Positions 12,501 to 23,730 of a stretch of 50,000 nt of DNA are shown in pieces. The translations under genes were made by a program, and so were the position numbers. Origin of the DNA: Prorocentrum cordatum (lineage: Eukaryota; Sar; Dinophyceae; Prorocentrales; Prorocentraceae). The notes beneath the pieces were generated by a model. The model was given only the letters and a program-made list of their open reading frames with translations, did no database searches and had not been told where the DNA came from. Location: positions 99,610 through 149,609 of the forward strand of contig CAUYUJ010019877.1 in NCBI GenBank assembly GCA_963575745.1, written 5' to 3'. Positions within the stretch are counted from its first letter, which is position 1. Each line of letters opens with the position of its first letter.

Positions 12501-13337
12501 TCACATAACCGCCGCGGCAATACAGACCGTCGCTGGCGACTCACCGTCAGGCGCAACCACTGGCTTCGGCTGAGCGTCCTGGCTGTTCACCGTATCGCCC
12601 TCAGTCTCATCCACACTCAACGAACCACCATCCTTGCTCGGCGTGTCGGCATCATGGGTACCACAGCTCAGCGAGTCGCCATCCTGCGCCACTGTACCGA
12701 CCGTGCTGGCCGATCGGCCCGACTTCTTGACGTACCGCCCGCGGTGCAGCCCCACGTGGTCGTACAGAGTGCAGCCGCGGATGTCGTCGATGGTCCTGAT
12801 GCCCGTGTGCAGGTAGCCGAAGAACGCGTTGATGTTCCCATCGTCGAGCGGGATGATGAGGCTATCGCGGGACTTCAGAAGCCCCACGCACTCGATCTGG
12901 AATCCACCCGTCTGGACCACCACGAGGTTTGACGGGTGCTCCTCGGCGGGGTTGTCGGCAGCTTGCTTGCGCTTGCGCCTTGGAAAGTGTGCGGGCGGCT
13001 GGTCTGTCACGTCGCCGCCGCCGGGCAACCGCTGGATGCCCTCTTGCGAGACCGTGGCCTTGCCGCGCAAGAAATTCACCTGTGCGATGTTCCGTGCCTT
13101 CACTAGCTCCTTGAACAACGGGTGGCCAGCGATGCTGACCTTCGTGCCCATCGCTGACGCAGCCTCTGCCACCTCTGTCTGCTTCAGCCCCGTGGGCAAT
13201 GAAATTATCGGTGCCCTGTGCGGGGCAACAACCATGCACGGCTTGCCGCAGACGTTCATGAGGTCCTCTCTACTCACGGACATAGACCTGTCATTGAATT
13301 TCAGGGTAGCGGACCACACCACGGTTGCAGGCGGCAT
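12501..13337 (-). CDS. Protein of unknown function, single exon
   Basis: Minus-strand frame. The ORF can be opened at an ATG at 13412, but that lies on or before a leader relic at 13404-13383, so the likely start is the next ATG at 13337 (MPPATVVWSATLKFNDRS), preceded by GCGCGCAG; this gives 278 residues. The N-terminal half has MNVCGKPCMVVAPHR and a helical stretch VAEAASAMGTKVSIAG. A basic cluster PRRKRKQAA near the middle may be a nuclear signal. A compact part follows (NLVVVQTGGFQIECVGLLK, DDGNINAFFGYLHTGI, YDHVGLHRGRYVKK). The C-terminal ~80 residues are Ser/Asp/Gly-rich and probably disordered. No known domain recognised. Frame length and composition contrast support a real gene. Confidence 0.65.
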   Translation of the reverse strand: MPPATVVWSATLKFNDRSMSVSREDLMNVCGKPCMVVAPHRAPIISLPTGLKQTEVAEAASAMGTKVSIAGHPLFKELVKARNIAQVNFLRGKATVSQEGIQRLPGGGDVTDQPPAHFPRRKRKQAADNPAEEHPSNLVVVQTGGFQIECVGLLKSRDSLIIPLDDGNINAFFGYLHTGIRTIDDIRGCTLYDHVGLHRGRYVKKSGRSASTVGTVAQDGDSLSCGTHDADTPSKDGGSLSVDETEGDTVNSQDAQPKPVVAPDGESPATVCIAAAVM

Positions 13338-13382
13338 CTGCGCGCGCCGTCGAAGGCACGCGTGTAATGCGTGCAATAACAC

Positions 13383-13404
13383 CTCAAGCCACACATGGCA
13401 TTGG
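13383..13404 (-). other. Decayed spliced-leader relic
   Basis: The minus strand reads CCAATGCCATGTG then TGGCTTGAG. With one inserted G it keeps about 16 of 21 leader positions, including GCCAT and TGGCT. It is 45 bases upstream of the ATG at 13337 and on the same strand. Confidence 0.5.
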
Positions 13405-14479
13405 CAACGCATGATTAGCTGGCACCGCTAGCCCCTCAAATACAAACCGCTCTGTTGGTGACGTCAGGGCTGCCGCGTCGCAATGCGCCGCAATGCAATG
13501 CAAAGACGCGGGCGACTGAACGACGCCGCGCGTGCCCATGCTGACCCACCAATGCAAACACAATACAAACGCAATGCACTCGCAGCGTGCGCCGCACCGT
13601 TGAACAATGCATTTGGGACGCGTGGGGCCCCCTGCAACTCAGCGCGCCAAGTCGCGTTCTACTCGGGGGGGGGGGGGGGGGGGGGGGGGGCGCGCGCCCA
13701 TCGCAGAGCGATGCTAAGCGCTGTCCCCATGGGCGGCGGAAGTGGCGGGGGGCCAGCTTTGGACCGGGGGCCACTGTTTGTTTGTTATTTGTTTTATTTG
13801 CGTGGCCCCAGGGGGCGGCGGACTTGGCGGCGAGCCGTGGCCCATAGCGCGGTGGAACGGTGACAAACTAAAACAAATTACACATCCGTCATGCCCCGAG
13901 CGCCTCCCAATCCAAACCTAACGCGTCAAACCACAGTCCCACGGGACGTCCCAGCCCAACCATGAATTACCGTCGCTCGCTTCGGCTGTGGGCGCAATGC
14001 GCCCCAGGGTCGGCGGTCGCGGCGCGGAGCCGCCCTCGGGGCAAAGATACTGCGGGCGACGGGCTGCGCGGAAGCGCGGGGCGACGGACTGCGCGAAAGC
14101 GCGGGGCGGCGGGTTTCGGCGATAGCCATTGGGAAACGAGGAGCGGAGAGCGACGACGACGATGACGACGAGGGAGACGGTGAGTACGAGTCTAGAGACA
14201 ATCTTGGTGGCACGTTGGGCGGTTTGGCCGCCATCTTGGAGGCGCCTTGGGCCGCCTTAGGCCGTCGGGGGACCGAGAAGGGGCAAGCGTCAACATCCTT
14301 CGAGAACCTAGGGGGGGGGGGGGGTCATTGAATCCCACCAGCCCCTGGGCGTAGGTGGTTCAGGAGTGCCTCTTCCATATTATCTTCTTCCCCTTCGGGG
14401 AGGGTTGACCCCCCCCCCCCCCCCCCCCCCTGACCCCCATCCCCTGCATGTACCTGGACGAGTGGTTTCGCTGGTAGTT

Positions 14480-15110
14480 GGAGCGCCCAAGACGGCGCAA
14501 TATGGCTCCAAGAGGGCCTCGGAGAGCCACATATGACCTCCAAGATGGCCCAAAGCAGCCCAAGACGCTTCAAGATGTCCCCGAGGATGCCCCAGAAGGC
14601 CCCAAGACCGCCCCACGACGACTCCAATTAGCAACGTAGCCCCCCAAGGATGCCCCCCACGAGGCCAACCTGGCTCCGCAACCTAAGGGAAAACAATGTT
14701 GTTTGCGTCCTCGCCTTTTCGCTTCCGATGGCCATTCGGGGCCCCAGGATGTTTCCAAGATGGCCCAATATGGCCTCAAGCGGGGCCCAATATGGCCCCA
14801 GGACGGCCCTACGATCGCCCAAGAGAGCTCCAAGAGCGCCCCAAGAGGGGTTCAAGAGGCGATCTGAGAGGCTCCCGAGGGGGGCCGCTAATTGGGTGAC
14901 CCCCTTCCTTTGATCGGTCTCCTCCAAGATGGCCCCAAGAGCGCTCCAAGAGGGCCGCAAGAGGCGCCCAGGAGGCCCCAAGAGGCCACCTCGAGGCCCC
15001 CAAGAGCCCCCCTAGACCCCCAAGAGGCTTCAAGAGGATCCCCGAGGCATCCAAGAATCCCCTAGGCGCCCCAAGAGGACCCCAAGCCAACTTCCAAGGG
15101 ACATCCTAGG
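14480..15110. repeat. Degenerate CCAAGA-GGCCC tandem repeat
   Basis: Variants of GGCCCCAAGACGGCCC and CTCCAAGAGGGCC recur every ~14-28 bases. The same motif forms shorter fields at 1270-1400, 3690-3860, 15550-15710, 19490-19660 and 31090-31570, so it is a genome-wide low-complexity type, not a gene. Confidence 0.8.
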
Positions 15111-15139
15111 AGGCTCTTGTGCACGTCATTTGTCTTGTT

Positions 15140-15440
15140 CCTCCTCATCTTTCTCATCCTCCTCCTCCCCCTTGTCGGCCTACTCCTCTCATTCTCCTCC
15201 ACTTTGTCAGCCTCATCCTCCTCCTCATCCTCCTCCTGTCTTCTTCTCTTCCTCCCCCTCCTCATCCTCCTCCGCATCCCCCTCCTCCTCATCATCCGCC
15301 GATTCCCCCTCCTCCCTCCTCCCTCCCCCCACTTTTCCCACCTGCTGCCCCTCCTCCCCCTTCCCCCTCCTCCTCCTCCTCCTCCTCCTCCTCCTCCCCC
15401 TCCTCCTCCGACTCCTCCTCCATCCTCGCCTTCTTGGGTA
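15140..15440. repeat. CCT-rich microsatellite tract
   Basis: TCC/CCT/CTC trinucleotide-like sequence, densest at 15361-15420. Confidence 0.9.
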
Positions 15441-15947
15441 AGACGGGTCCCCCAGCCCTTTGCTACTCTGTATGCTCCCTCGCTTCCCTGACCGCCGCAA
15501 TTCGCCTGGGCGTCGTTTTTGGATGGGCTGGCGGGGGCGCGCGAAGCGTCAAGAATTCTTGCCTCCTCGGGCCTTCCTGGCGGTCCTCTTGGAGGCCTAT
15601 TGGTCCAATCGTCGAAGCATCTTGGGGGTATCGTGGGCCGTCTTGGGCCATCCTGGGGCGATCTTGGGCCGCATTGACAGCGTGGTTGACAGGTTTGGAG
15701 ACCTCTTGGGCCCCCATCTGCACGCGACCCCCCCGCGCCTCGTTTAAGTTTGGTATCTTTCGGGCGGGCGGAACCAGGATCAAGGGGCTGCAATCGGATG
15801 CAAGGATGGTGGCATCCAGTTCCTAGGAAACTCGAGCGAGTGACAAGAATGGTGGGAGAGCGGATGGGGAAGATGCGGCGGCATTCACCCCCTCCCTCCC
15901 GCCCCCCTCCACACCGCGGCGGAGGGCGGAGGGGAATGGGGGATGAT

Positions 15948-16345
15948 AGCACCCTGATGGCAGCTTCGCTTGGTGCATCCTAACGGCATGTTAAATAACA
16001 CCCTGATAGCAGCGTTGCTGGAGACATCCGAATAGCACCATGCTCGCACCCTAATAGCAGCGTTGTTTGAGACATCCCAATGGCCCAACTAGCACCCTAT
16101 TAGCACCATGATAGAACCCTAATAGCAGCTTTGCTTGGGACATCCTAACGACATGTTGAAGAGCACCCAAATAGCAGCGTTGCTTGTGAGATCCTGATAG
16201 CACCAGGCTCGCACCCTAATATCAGCGTTGCCTGAGACATCCTACCAACTAGCACCCTAATCGCATCATGATAGCACCCTGGTAACAGCTTTGCTTGAGA
16301 CATGCTAGCACTATGTTCGCATCCTAATAGCACCATGCTCGCACC
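15948..16345. repeat. Tandem ~60-bp repeat with AGCAGCGTTGCTTGAGACAT core
   Basis: Six to seven imperfect copies of a unit made of ATAGCACCCTAATAGCAGC, GTTGCTTGAGACATCC and TAATAGCACCATGCTCGC blocks. The units are more A+T-rich than the flanks and carry no stable open frame. Confidence 0.85.
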
Positions 16346-16650
16346 AACTTGAGCTAGGGTGGGCCTCCCTCAAGTGTTACTTCCTCATCCTCCTCATCAT
16401 CGTCATCATCCTCCTCGTCCTCCTCGTCCTCCTCCTCCCCTCCTCATCCTCCCTCATCGTCCTCCTCGTCCTCCTCGTCCTCCTCCGCATCCCCCTCCTC
16501 GCCGTCCCCCCCCCCTCCTTCTAAGTAAGGGTGCCCAACACTTGAGGGATGCATGACGCAAGGGAGCGGGTGACCATTCCCTGCGCCGCTGGGCGGCGCG
16601 CCGTGAGTCACGGCGAAGGGCGCCCCGTCGGCGCGAAACGGGCGGCCGCC

Positions 16651-19252
16651 CTAGGGCGACTGCTTGTAGCGCTTGCGGCGCATCGGCGGGACGAGGTAGC
16701 GGCCCTCCCGCACGGCCTTCTCGTGGAGCGTCGTCCTCGGCTCGGCCCCCTTCTTCGGGGCGAAGAGGACGGCCTCGGTGTTCGCCTGCAGGGCCTTCGG
16801 GTTGACCAGCCTCGTGAAGGCGACGCCGTCCTTGTAGATGACCTCCTTCACGACGGTCGCGAGCTTCTCGTCCGACGTCGTGTCCACCCACCAGAACGGC
16901 TCGAAGGCGATCTTCTCGCCCCACGTCGCAGGCTCGGTCGTCGTAGTCGTCGGAGGCGCGGTGAGCACGATGCTCACGTCGATGGCCTCGCCGTCGTCGT
17001 CGAGGTGCACGGTGCACGCGGTCAACGAGTTCTTGAACTTCAGCTTCTCGTCGATCTTGACGCACTCGGGGTGCGTGCTCGGCAGGAGCTGCATCTCCTT
17101 CGCCTTGACGGCCCGCTTGGTGAACAGCTTCCTAGGGTTCACCATGAAAAGGAAGCCGTCGCCGCCGTCCACGCACGCGCCGATCGCCGAGAGGGAGATG
17201 ACCTTCCACGCCCTAACCCGCGCCCAGTCGTGCACGAACTGGGTCCGCGAACGCACATGACGAAGGGCTGCGCTGGCATCCATCAACATCGGGAGCTTCT
17301 GTGCGTCGCCAGCAACCTTGACGAGTCTATATTTGCACATCTCATCCTCATCCTCTTCCCCCTCCCCCCCCCCCTCGCCCTCCCCTCGTCCCTCCTCCTC
17401 CTCCTCCTCCTCCTCCTCCTCCTTCCTCCTCCTCCTCCTCTCCCCTCCTCTCCCCCCTCCTCATCTCATCCCCCTAATCCTCGTCCTCCTCCTTCTCCCT
17501 CCTCCTCTTCATCATGCGTGTTCAGCTTTCTTGACCAGAACTCCCCTCCCCCTCCTCCTCCTCCTCCTCCTCATCATCCCTCCCCCATCCCCCTCCTCAT
17601 CCTCCTCCTCCTCGTCCTCCTCATCCTCCTCATCCCCCTCCAACCTTGAACTTCTTGACCAGGTCGGTCGCCGTCGCGTCGGCGTCGAAGCCCCGCTGCA
17701 AGCCGCCGAACGTCTCCTTGCGCAGCACGACTGTGCCATCGGTGATCTTGTGGATCACGCGCAAGCCCTGCGTCGGCGGCGAACCCAACTCCATCACCTG
17801 CTTGCCGACGGCGTAGCCCTTGGCCTGGAGCGCCTTCGCCTCGCAGTTCAAGTCGGCGGCCGACTCCACGAAGCTGGTGATCGCCAAAGTGGCTGGCGCG
17901 GATGTCGCAGCGCCCTCCTCCAAGGGCGTCCACTTGCATGGATTCGGACTGCCATCGAGCTTCTGGATTTCACTGGCGGCCATGCGGCGAATCTCCTCGC
18001 AGCTGTCGAACTGTCGGCCCTCGTAGCCGAGCTTCTCCTTCTCGCGCAAGTGCAGCCAATTTCGGATGAGAAACTTGAAGAAGATGTCGCACCTGTTGTT
18101 CTCGCTCATCGAGCCCTGAAACACCATATCGCCCAACCGCTCGTCCAACTTCATGGCCGACGTCTCCAGGACGGACACTGCTTCATGGTTCGTCGGGCTC
18201 TGGAACCATGCGATGTCCGACTTCTGGAAGCACACGCCAACGCCATACTCGACCTTGTGCGCGAGGAGGTTGGCGGCCATGCACCCCAAGCGAACGAATG
18301 GGAACTGCTTCAACCCGTGACCCTTGAAGGCCATGCCCGCGACGTCGGTCAAGTATGCGCCGCCCATCTTGACCTTCAGCTGCAGCGAGCTCCGAAACTT
18401 CTCGAGCCGGATGGCCAGGGGCATGCCCGCGTCGTGGCCGTAGAACTTGGCGATCGCCAAAATGCCCTGGATCGGCGCCTCCTCTGCTGACGTTGCTTTC
18501 GCGGCCTCCGCCGCCTGGTCCCACTGCAGGCCGCCCGCGCTGTACTTCGTCATGGCGATGGCGGCCTCCAGCTCGCCCATCGCCTTTCCCACCGCGTTGT
18601 CGCTGTTCTGGGCTAGCTGCGACAGGTGCGCCAGGCCAGGCCAGGCGAGCTCGCACTTCCAGGATATGACTTTGAAGGGCCATCCTTTCAAGAAGTTGCT
18701 CATCTGCGGGTCCATCTCTTCCAGCTTCGACTTCGCTAGCTTGCCGCTGGAATCTTGAAGCTTCTCGATGGATGTTCTGCATCGCGCGTGCACGGCCTTC
18801 GAGAACTGGCTACATTGGCTCGTCGCGAGGGTCAGCAAGCGCTCCTTCCCCGTCCACTCAGCGAGCTTGCCCCCAGCCCTCGCTATCATCTGCTGGTTGT
18901 TGTGGACGTGCACATCGCGCATCGGGTCATCGAGGGGGCACAACTGCATTGCCAATGCACCCATCGGCGTCTTCGCTCCAGCTTCAATGATCTTCAAGCC
19001 CTTGCCTTCGACGTCCTCGCCCGAACACATGGGCCCACCTCGGTTGTCGGCGTGAACTGCCAGTGCATCGGCCTCTGGACACTCCTCCCGCATGAAGCCC
19101 TGGTCCTCGAGAAACGCTGCCACCCTGCTCCAAGCTGTGTTGGGCGCTACTTTCGTGGGGTCGTAGTCCATGAGCTTCTTGCCCTGGGCGACGACGTCGG
19201 CAGGGATGCCGCGGTCGAGCTTCGACCGCAGGCGGGCCGTCTTGGCGCCCAT
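16651..19252 (-). CDS. Large dinoflagellate-type protein of unknown function, two exons
   Basis: Exon 1 is 19252-17645 and exon 2 17316-16651; splicing at AAG/GTTGGAG and GTCAAG/GTTGC keeps frame and gives 757 residues. The frame is open to 19372, but that part overlaps a leader relic, so ATG 19252 (MGAKTARLRSKLDRG) is preferred. The protein is rich in helical blocks (MSNFLKGWPFKVISWKCE, HDAGMPLAIRLEKFRSSL) and has a conserved-looking core FKFLIRNWLHLREKEKLG. The end of exon 1 and the start of exon 2 contain VIHKITDGTVVLRKETFGG and MLMDASAALRHVRSR, which I associate with a widespread dinoflagellate-specific family of unknown role (memory, not checked). Basic C-terminus PPMRRKRYK. No catalytic motif recognised. 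A strong leader relic lies 110 bases upstream. Confidence 0.75.
17317..17644 (-). other. Intron of the two-exon gene, flanked by a 9-bp direct repeat
   Basis: A 328-base GT-AG intron mostly made of GGA/GAG repeat on the gene strand. The sequence TCAAGGTTG occurs at both exon-intron joins, at 17649-17641 and 17320-17312, so the splice sites lie at the same place in each copy of the repeat. This is what an inserted element with a target-site duplication would leave. Confidence 0.7.
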
Positions 19253-19361
19253 CACCGCGGCCCGAGGCGCGGATGTGACCGCGCCCCGCGAGAAAAAGGA
19301 GGACAGCGGCGAGGCCGCGAAGAAACTGCCTCGAAGAAGCGGCGGGCAAGCTGCCCGCGCG

Positions 19362-19383
19362 CTTGAGCCCAAACGGGCTATGG
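19362..19383 (-). other. Spliced-leader relic at the 5' end of the two-exon gene
   Basis: The minus strand reads CCATAGCCCGTTTGG then GCTCAAG: 18 of 21 leader positions match with one extra G, and the 3' end GGCTCAAG is exact. It is 110 bases upstream of the ATG at 19252. Confidence 0.8.
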
Positions 19384-19570
19384 ATCACAACTGCATGTGA
19401 AAAGTGAAGGCTGGTCAATCGTCCGAAACCCTATCGAGAAGGATATGCGTGGTCACGCGCCTTCGCGTGCGCCTGCACCTAGAGATGGACCCGAGACTGC
19501 CCCAACTGGACCTCCCATGAACTCGCGAAAGTGGCGTCAGTTGCGCAAGTGGCCCCTAACCCAAGACAGC

Positions 19571-19666
19571 CCCAGACTGCCGTTGAGGTGGCCCCAAGAC
19601 TGCCCCAAATACGCTATGCCCAGACTGCCGTTGAGGTGGCCCCAAGACTGCCCCAAATACGCTATA
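19571..19666. repeat. 48-bp tandem duplication
   Basis: Two almost identical units starting at 19571 and 19619, each with CAGACTGCCGTTGAGGTGG and ACTGCCCCAAATACGCTAT. Confidence 0.95.
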
Positions 19667-19855
19667 TACGTGTGTGTGTGCACGTGTGTGTGTGAGTGTG
19701 TGTGTGTGTGTGTGTGTGCGTGTGCACGCGTGTGCCCCAATACGCACCGAAACAGCTGTAATTTGAAAGGCCTCCAAGACGGCCCACGACAGCCGTTGGG
19801 CGATATAGCCCACGCCCCGAGACTGCCAACCAACCGACGAACCAGGCAGCCAACT

Positions 19856-20089
19856 GCCAGACCCTCGGATGGGCCGCAACGGCGTGTGAAGGCGCCGACG
19901 GCGCCGCTGGCGTGTGTATGAAAACGCGTCACTGCCAGACCCTCGGATGGGCCGCAACGGCGTGTGAAAGCGCCGACGGCGCCGCTGGCGTGTGAGAGGA
20001 AACGCGTCACTGCCAGACCCTCGGAGGGGCCGCAACGGCGCGTGAAGGCGCCGACGGCGCCGCTGGCGTGTGAGCGGAAACGCGTCGCC
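19856..20089. repeat. Three 78-bp tandem repeats
   Basis: Units start at 19856, 19934 and 20012 with GCCAGACCCTCGGA and contain GGCGCCGACGGCGCCGCTGG, a dyad. The unit length is a multiple of three, so frames pass through, but nothing else suggests coding. Confidence 0.95.
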
Positions 20090-21059
20090 GACCCGCGCTC
20101 GGGCCATCGTCGTGTGAGCCAGCCTAAGATTGCCTAAGACCTGCCTAAGACTGCCTAAGCTTACCAGCCTACGACTGCCTAACCAAAGCCCCCAGACTGC
20201 ATTGAGTTGAAATGACCGAACCGCTACGCCCCCACCCACCCACCCACCTACCCGCCCCTCCCAGGCGCATGGGGCATGGAAAACCGCCCGTCCGCGCAGG
20301 CGCATGGGCCACGAGGCGTGTTCCGCGGGCCTGGCGCCCCCCCCCCCCCAGGCGAATGAGCATGTATCTATAGACTGCCCAAGAGATTGCCAACCAACCA
20401 ACCAACTAGCCAGCCCACGACTGCCTAAGACCAGCCTAAGACTGCCTAACCCGATCATCCTATACAACCCAAGACTTCCCAACAAAACAGCCTAAGTTTC
20501 CGCGACTGCGTTATGTTGAGATGGCAGGCCCACTATGCCTCACATGTGCATGTGAGCGCGCTCGTGCTGGCCTGTTGGAGGGGCGAGGGGGAAGCGAGTG
20601 AATGCTGAATGCGTGGATTGGCGCGCGTTGGCGCGCATGACCTAGAGGGGGGAAGAGGGGGAGGGGGTGCATTTTGAATGCGTGTGTGTGTGTCGGCGCA
20701 TTACCCCATCCCGCCCGGCATGGCCCTGGGCCTCGACAGCAGCTGCCGCGGGCGCGCGAAGCATGCAGGCTGCTCCCTGCTCTGCGCTCTTCCCGCTCCC
20801 ACGGCCGCGCCCACCTCCTCCCCCCGTCTTCTGCGGGCTGGGGTGGGGGCACATGAGGGCCGCCAGCGGCTGCCAGGAGACGGGCCACGAGCGCAGAGCG
20901 ACCAGCGCCACGGCGACATGGACACGCACACATATATTTATCCTCGCGAAGGACCCAACCATGTATGCAGGTGTGAGTGCCGCAGGGTGGTTGGCACGAG
21001 TGAAAGGGAACTCTGCTTGGGACCACGAAACGCTGTGCTGGGTGATGGTGGTGGTGGTG

Positions 21060-21093
21060 GTGATGGTGGTGTGTGTGTATGTGTGTGTGCCTA

Positions 21094-21166
<73 letters not shown>

Positions 21167-21179
21167 GTGTGTGTGTGTG

Positions 21180-21237
<58 letters not shown>

Positions 21238-21250
21238 TGTGTGTGTGTGC

Positions 21251-21330
<80 letters not shown>

Positions 21331-21349
21331 TGTGTGTGTGTGTGTGTGT

Positions 21350-21405
<56 letters not shown>

Positions 21406-21425
21406 GCGTGTGCGCGTGTGTGTGG
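21060..21425. repeat. (GT)n and (GCGT)n microsatellite
   Basis: Compound tract: GT dinucleotides with a central GCGT tetranucleotide block at about 21249-21331. Followed by a G-run at 21440-21460. Confidence 0.95.
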
Positions 21426-21462
21426 GTGGGTGGGTGGGTGTGGGGGGGGGGGGGGGGGGGCA

Positions 21463-23062
21463 TAGGGGCGCGGCCACTGGGGCCTTCGGCGGAGCTCCCT
21501 ATGGGGCCACGGAACGTGTGAGGGGTGTGCCGAAATGGGCGCGGTGGGCGCATGGGAGCGCAGCCACTTGGGCCTTCGGTGGAGCTCCCTATGGCCCTAT
21601 GGGGCCACGAAGCGTGTGATGGGTGTGCCGAAATGGGTGCGGTGGGCGCATGGGGGCGCAGCCACTGGGGCTTTCGGTGGGGCTCCCTGTGGGGACACGG
21701 CGTGCCGAAATGTGTGCGGTGGGCGCATGGGAGCGCAGCCACTTGGGCCTTCGCTGGGGCTCACGATGGGGCCACGAAGCGTGTGAGGGGTGTGCCGAAA
21801 TGGGTGCGGTGGGCGCATGGGGGCGCAACCACTGGGGCCTTCGCTTTAAGGGAAAGCACAACACAGCTACAAATCCCAGAAACCCAACGACGCGTGAAAA
21901 CAAAGCAAGCAAGACAAACAACACCACTCAAGGACGTTCACTCAAAAAACAAAGGCTGGCATAACAAGAGAACGCGTTTGACGGCAAGCTCGTGTGACCA
22001 AACTTGCCCGAAGAGCTTGGTCACTGGACTGGTGCGTAAAATGATTTGGGCATCATACGAGAGCATCTGATCACGTGGGCTCCTGTGGCATTCGCGCATG
22101 TAACTCGTCCAACAATGCTTGAACAAATCCCGAAACGTGTGAGGAGTGCGCCGAACTAAGTGCGGCGGGCGCATGAGCGCAACCACTGAGGCCTTCGCTG
22201 GGATTCCCTATGGGGCCACGAAACGTGTGAGGGGCGTGCCGGAATGGGTGCGGTGGGCGCATGGGAGCGCAGCCACGCGGGCCTTCGCTCGAGCTCACGA
22301 TGGGGCCACGAAGCGCGTGAGGGGTGTGCCGAAATGAGTGCGGGGTGCGCATGCGAGCGCAACCGTTAGGGCCTTTGCTGGAGCTCCCTATGGGGCCACG
22401 AAGCGTGTGAGTGGTGTGCCGAAATGGGTGCGGTGGGCGCATGGGAGCGCAGCCACTGGGGCCTTCGCTGGGGCTTCCTATGGGGCCACGAAGCGTGTAA
22501 GGGGTGTGCCGAACTGGGTGCGGCGGGCGCATGGGGGCGCAACCACTGAGGCCGTTCGCTGGAGTTTCCTACGCATGGGGCCACGAAGCGTGTGAGGGGT
22601 GTGCCAAAATGGGCGCGGTGGGCGCATGGGAGCGCAGCCACTGGGGCCTTCGCTGGAGCTTCCTATGGCGCCACGGAACGTGTGAAAGGGTGTGCCGAAA
22701 TGGGCGCGGCGGGCGCATGGGAGCGCAGCCACTGTGGCCTTCTCTGGGCTCCCTATGGGGCGGGGTGTGCCGAAATGAATGCGGTGGGCGCATGGGGGCG
22801 CAGCCGCTGGGGCCTTCGCTGGAGCTCTCTATGGGGCCACGAAGCGTGTGACGGGTGTGCCAAAATGGGTGCGGCGGGCGCATGAGAGCGCACCCAATGG
22901 GGCCTTCGGTGGAGTTCCCTATGAGGCCACGAAGCGTGCGAGGGGTGTGCCGAAATGGGCGCGGTGGGCGCATGGGAGCGCAGCCGCTGGGGCCTTCGCT
23001 GGGACTCTCTGTGGGGCCACGAAGCGCGTGAGGGGCGTGCCGAAATGAGCGCGGTGGGCGCA
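21463..23062. repeat. ~97-bp minisatellite, about 14 units, interrupted once
   Basis: The unit contains GTGTGAGGGGTGTGCCGAAA, GCGGTGGGCGCATGGGAGCG and CCTATGGGGCCACGAAGCG. Copies run from 21463 to ~21845, are interrupted by ~300 bases of A-richer unique sequence (21846-22135), and resume to 23062. Open frames across it repeat the same peptide and are not taken as genes. Confidence 0.95.
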
Positions 23063-23730
23063 TGGAATCCCCAAAAGGAATCCCCAAAGGAATCCCCAAA
23101 AGAGGCCCCGAAGAAATCCCCAAAGGAATCCCCAACGAAAGCCCCAAAGGAAGCGCCAGTGGAATCCCCAGCGGAACCCCCAAAGGAACCCCCCAAGGAA
23201 TCACCAAAAAGACCCCCAAACGAACCCCCAAAAGAGGCCCCAATGAAACCGCCGAGGGAATCCCAAAAGGAGGCCCCAAAAGTAATCCCCAAAGGAATCC
23301 CCAAAGGAACCCCCAAAGGAACCCCCAAAGGAGCCCCCAAAGGAATCCCCAAAGGAATCCCCAAAGGAGGCCCCAAAGGAATCCCCAAAGCAATCTCCAA
23401 AGGAACCCCCAAAGGAATCCCCAAAGGAACCCCCAAAAGGAATCCACAAAGGAGCCCCCAAAGGAGTTCCCAAAGGAATGCCCTAAGGAGGCCCCAAAGG
23501 AATCTCCTAAGGAACGCCCAAAGGAACCCCGAAACGAATCCCCTAACGGAGCCTCGAAGGCAACCCCAAAGGAATCCCCAAAGGAATGCCCAAAGGAATC
23601 CCAAAAGGAATCCCCAAAAGGAGCCCCCAAAGGAGCCCCCCAAAGGAATCCCTAAAGGAATCCCCGAATGACGCCCCAAAGGAATCCCCGGAAGACCCCC
23701 CAAAAGGAACCCCCAAAGGAACCCCCCAGT
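23063..23730. repeat. 12-bp minisatellite CCCCAAAGGAAT
   Basis: About 55 imperfect units of CCCCAAAGGAAT/CCCCAAAGGAAC directly abutting the last ~97-bp unit. The plus strand would encode Pro-Lys-Glu-Ser repeats, the minus strand Gly-Asp-Ser-Phe repeats; with no start context or flanking exon these are read as repeat products. Confidence 0.95.

Larger units (their letters stand above)
13430..16650. other. Gene-poor 3.2 kb of simple and degenerate repeats
   Basis: No gene supported. It holds G-runs (13664-13690), a C-run (14411-14430), a degenerate CCAAGA/GGCCCC repeat field (14480-15110 and 15550-15710), a CCT-rich tract (15140-15440), a tandem ~60-bp repeat (15948-16345) and a TCC/TCG tract (16380-16525). 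The Ser/Pro- and Arg-rich open frames here follow directly from the repeats. Confidence 0.7.
19384..21059. other. Gene-free stretch of short tandem duplications
   Basis: No gene supported. It contains a 48-bp duplication, a GT run at 19671-19720, a 78-bp triplication, a field of CCTAAGACTGCCTAAG repeats (20116-20190 and 20410-20500) and G+C-rich sequence to 21040. Confidence 0.65.

Noticed and set aside
20642-21742. His-Thr-rich frames over the GT/GCGT tract
   Set aside because: Direct translation of dinucleotide and tetranucleotide repeats.
21463-23062. Spaced repeats resembling a CRISPR array
   Set aside because: Units of ~97 bp are tandem and contiguous, without unique spacers, in a eukaryotic sequence.
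23063-23730. Pro-Lys-Glu-Ser repeat 'protein' on the plus strand and Gly-Asp-Ser-Phe repeat on the minus strand
   Set aside because: Pure product of the 12-bp minisatellite; no flanking exon or start context.
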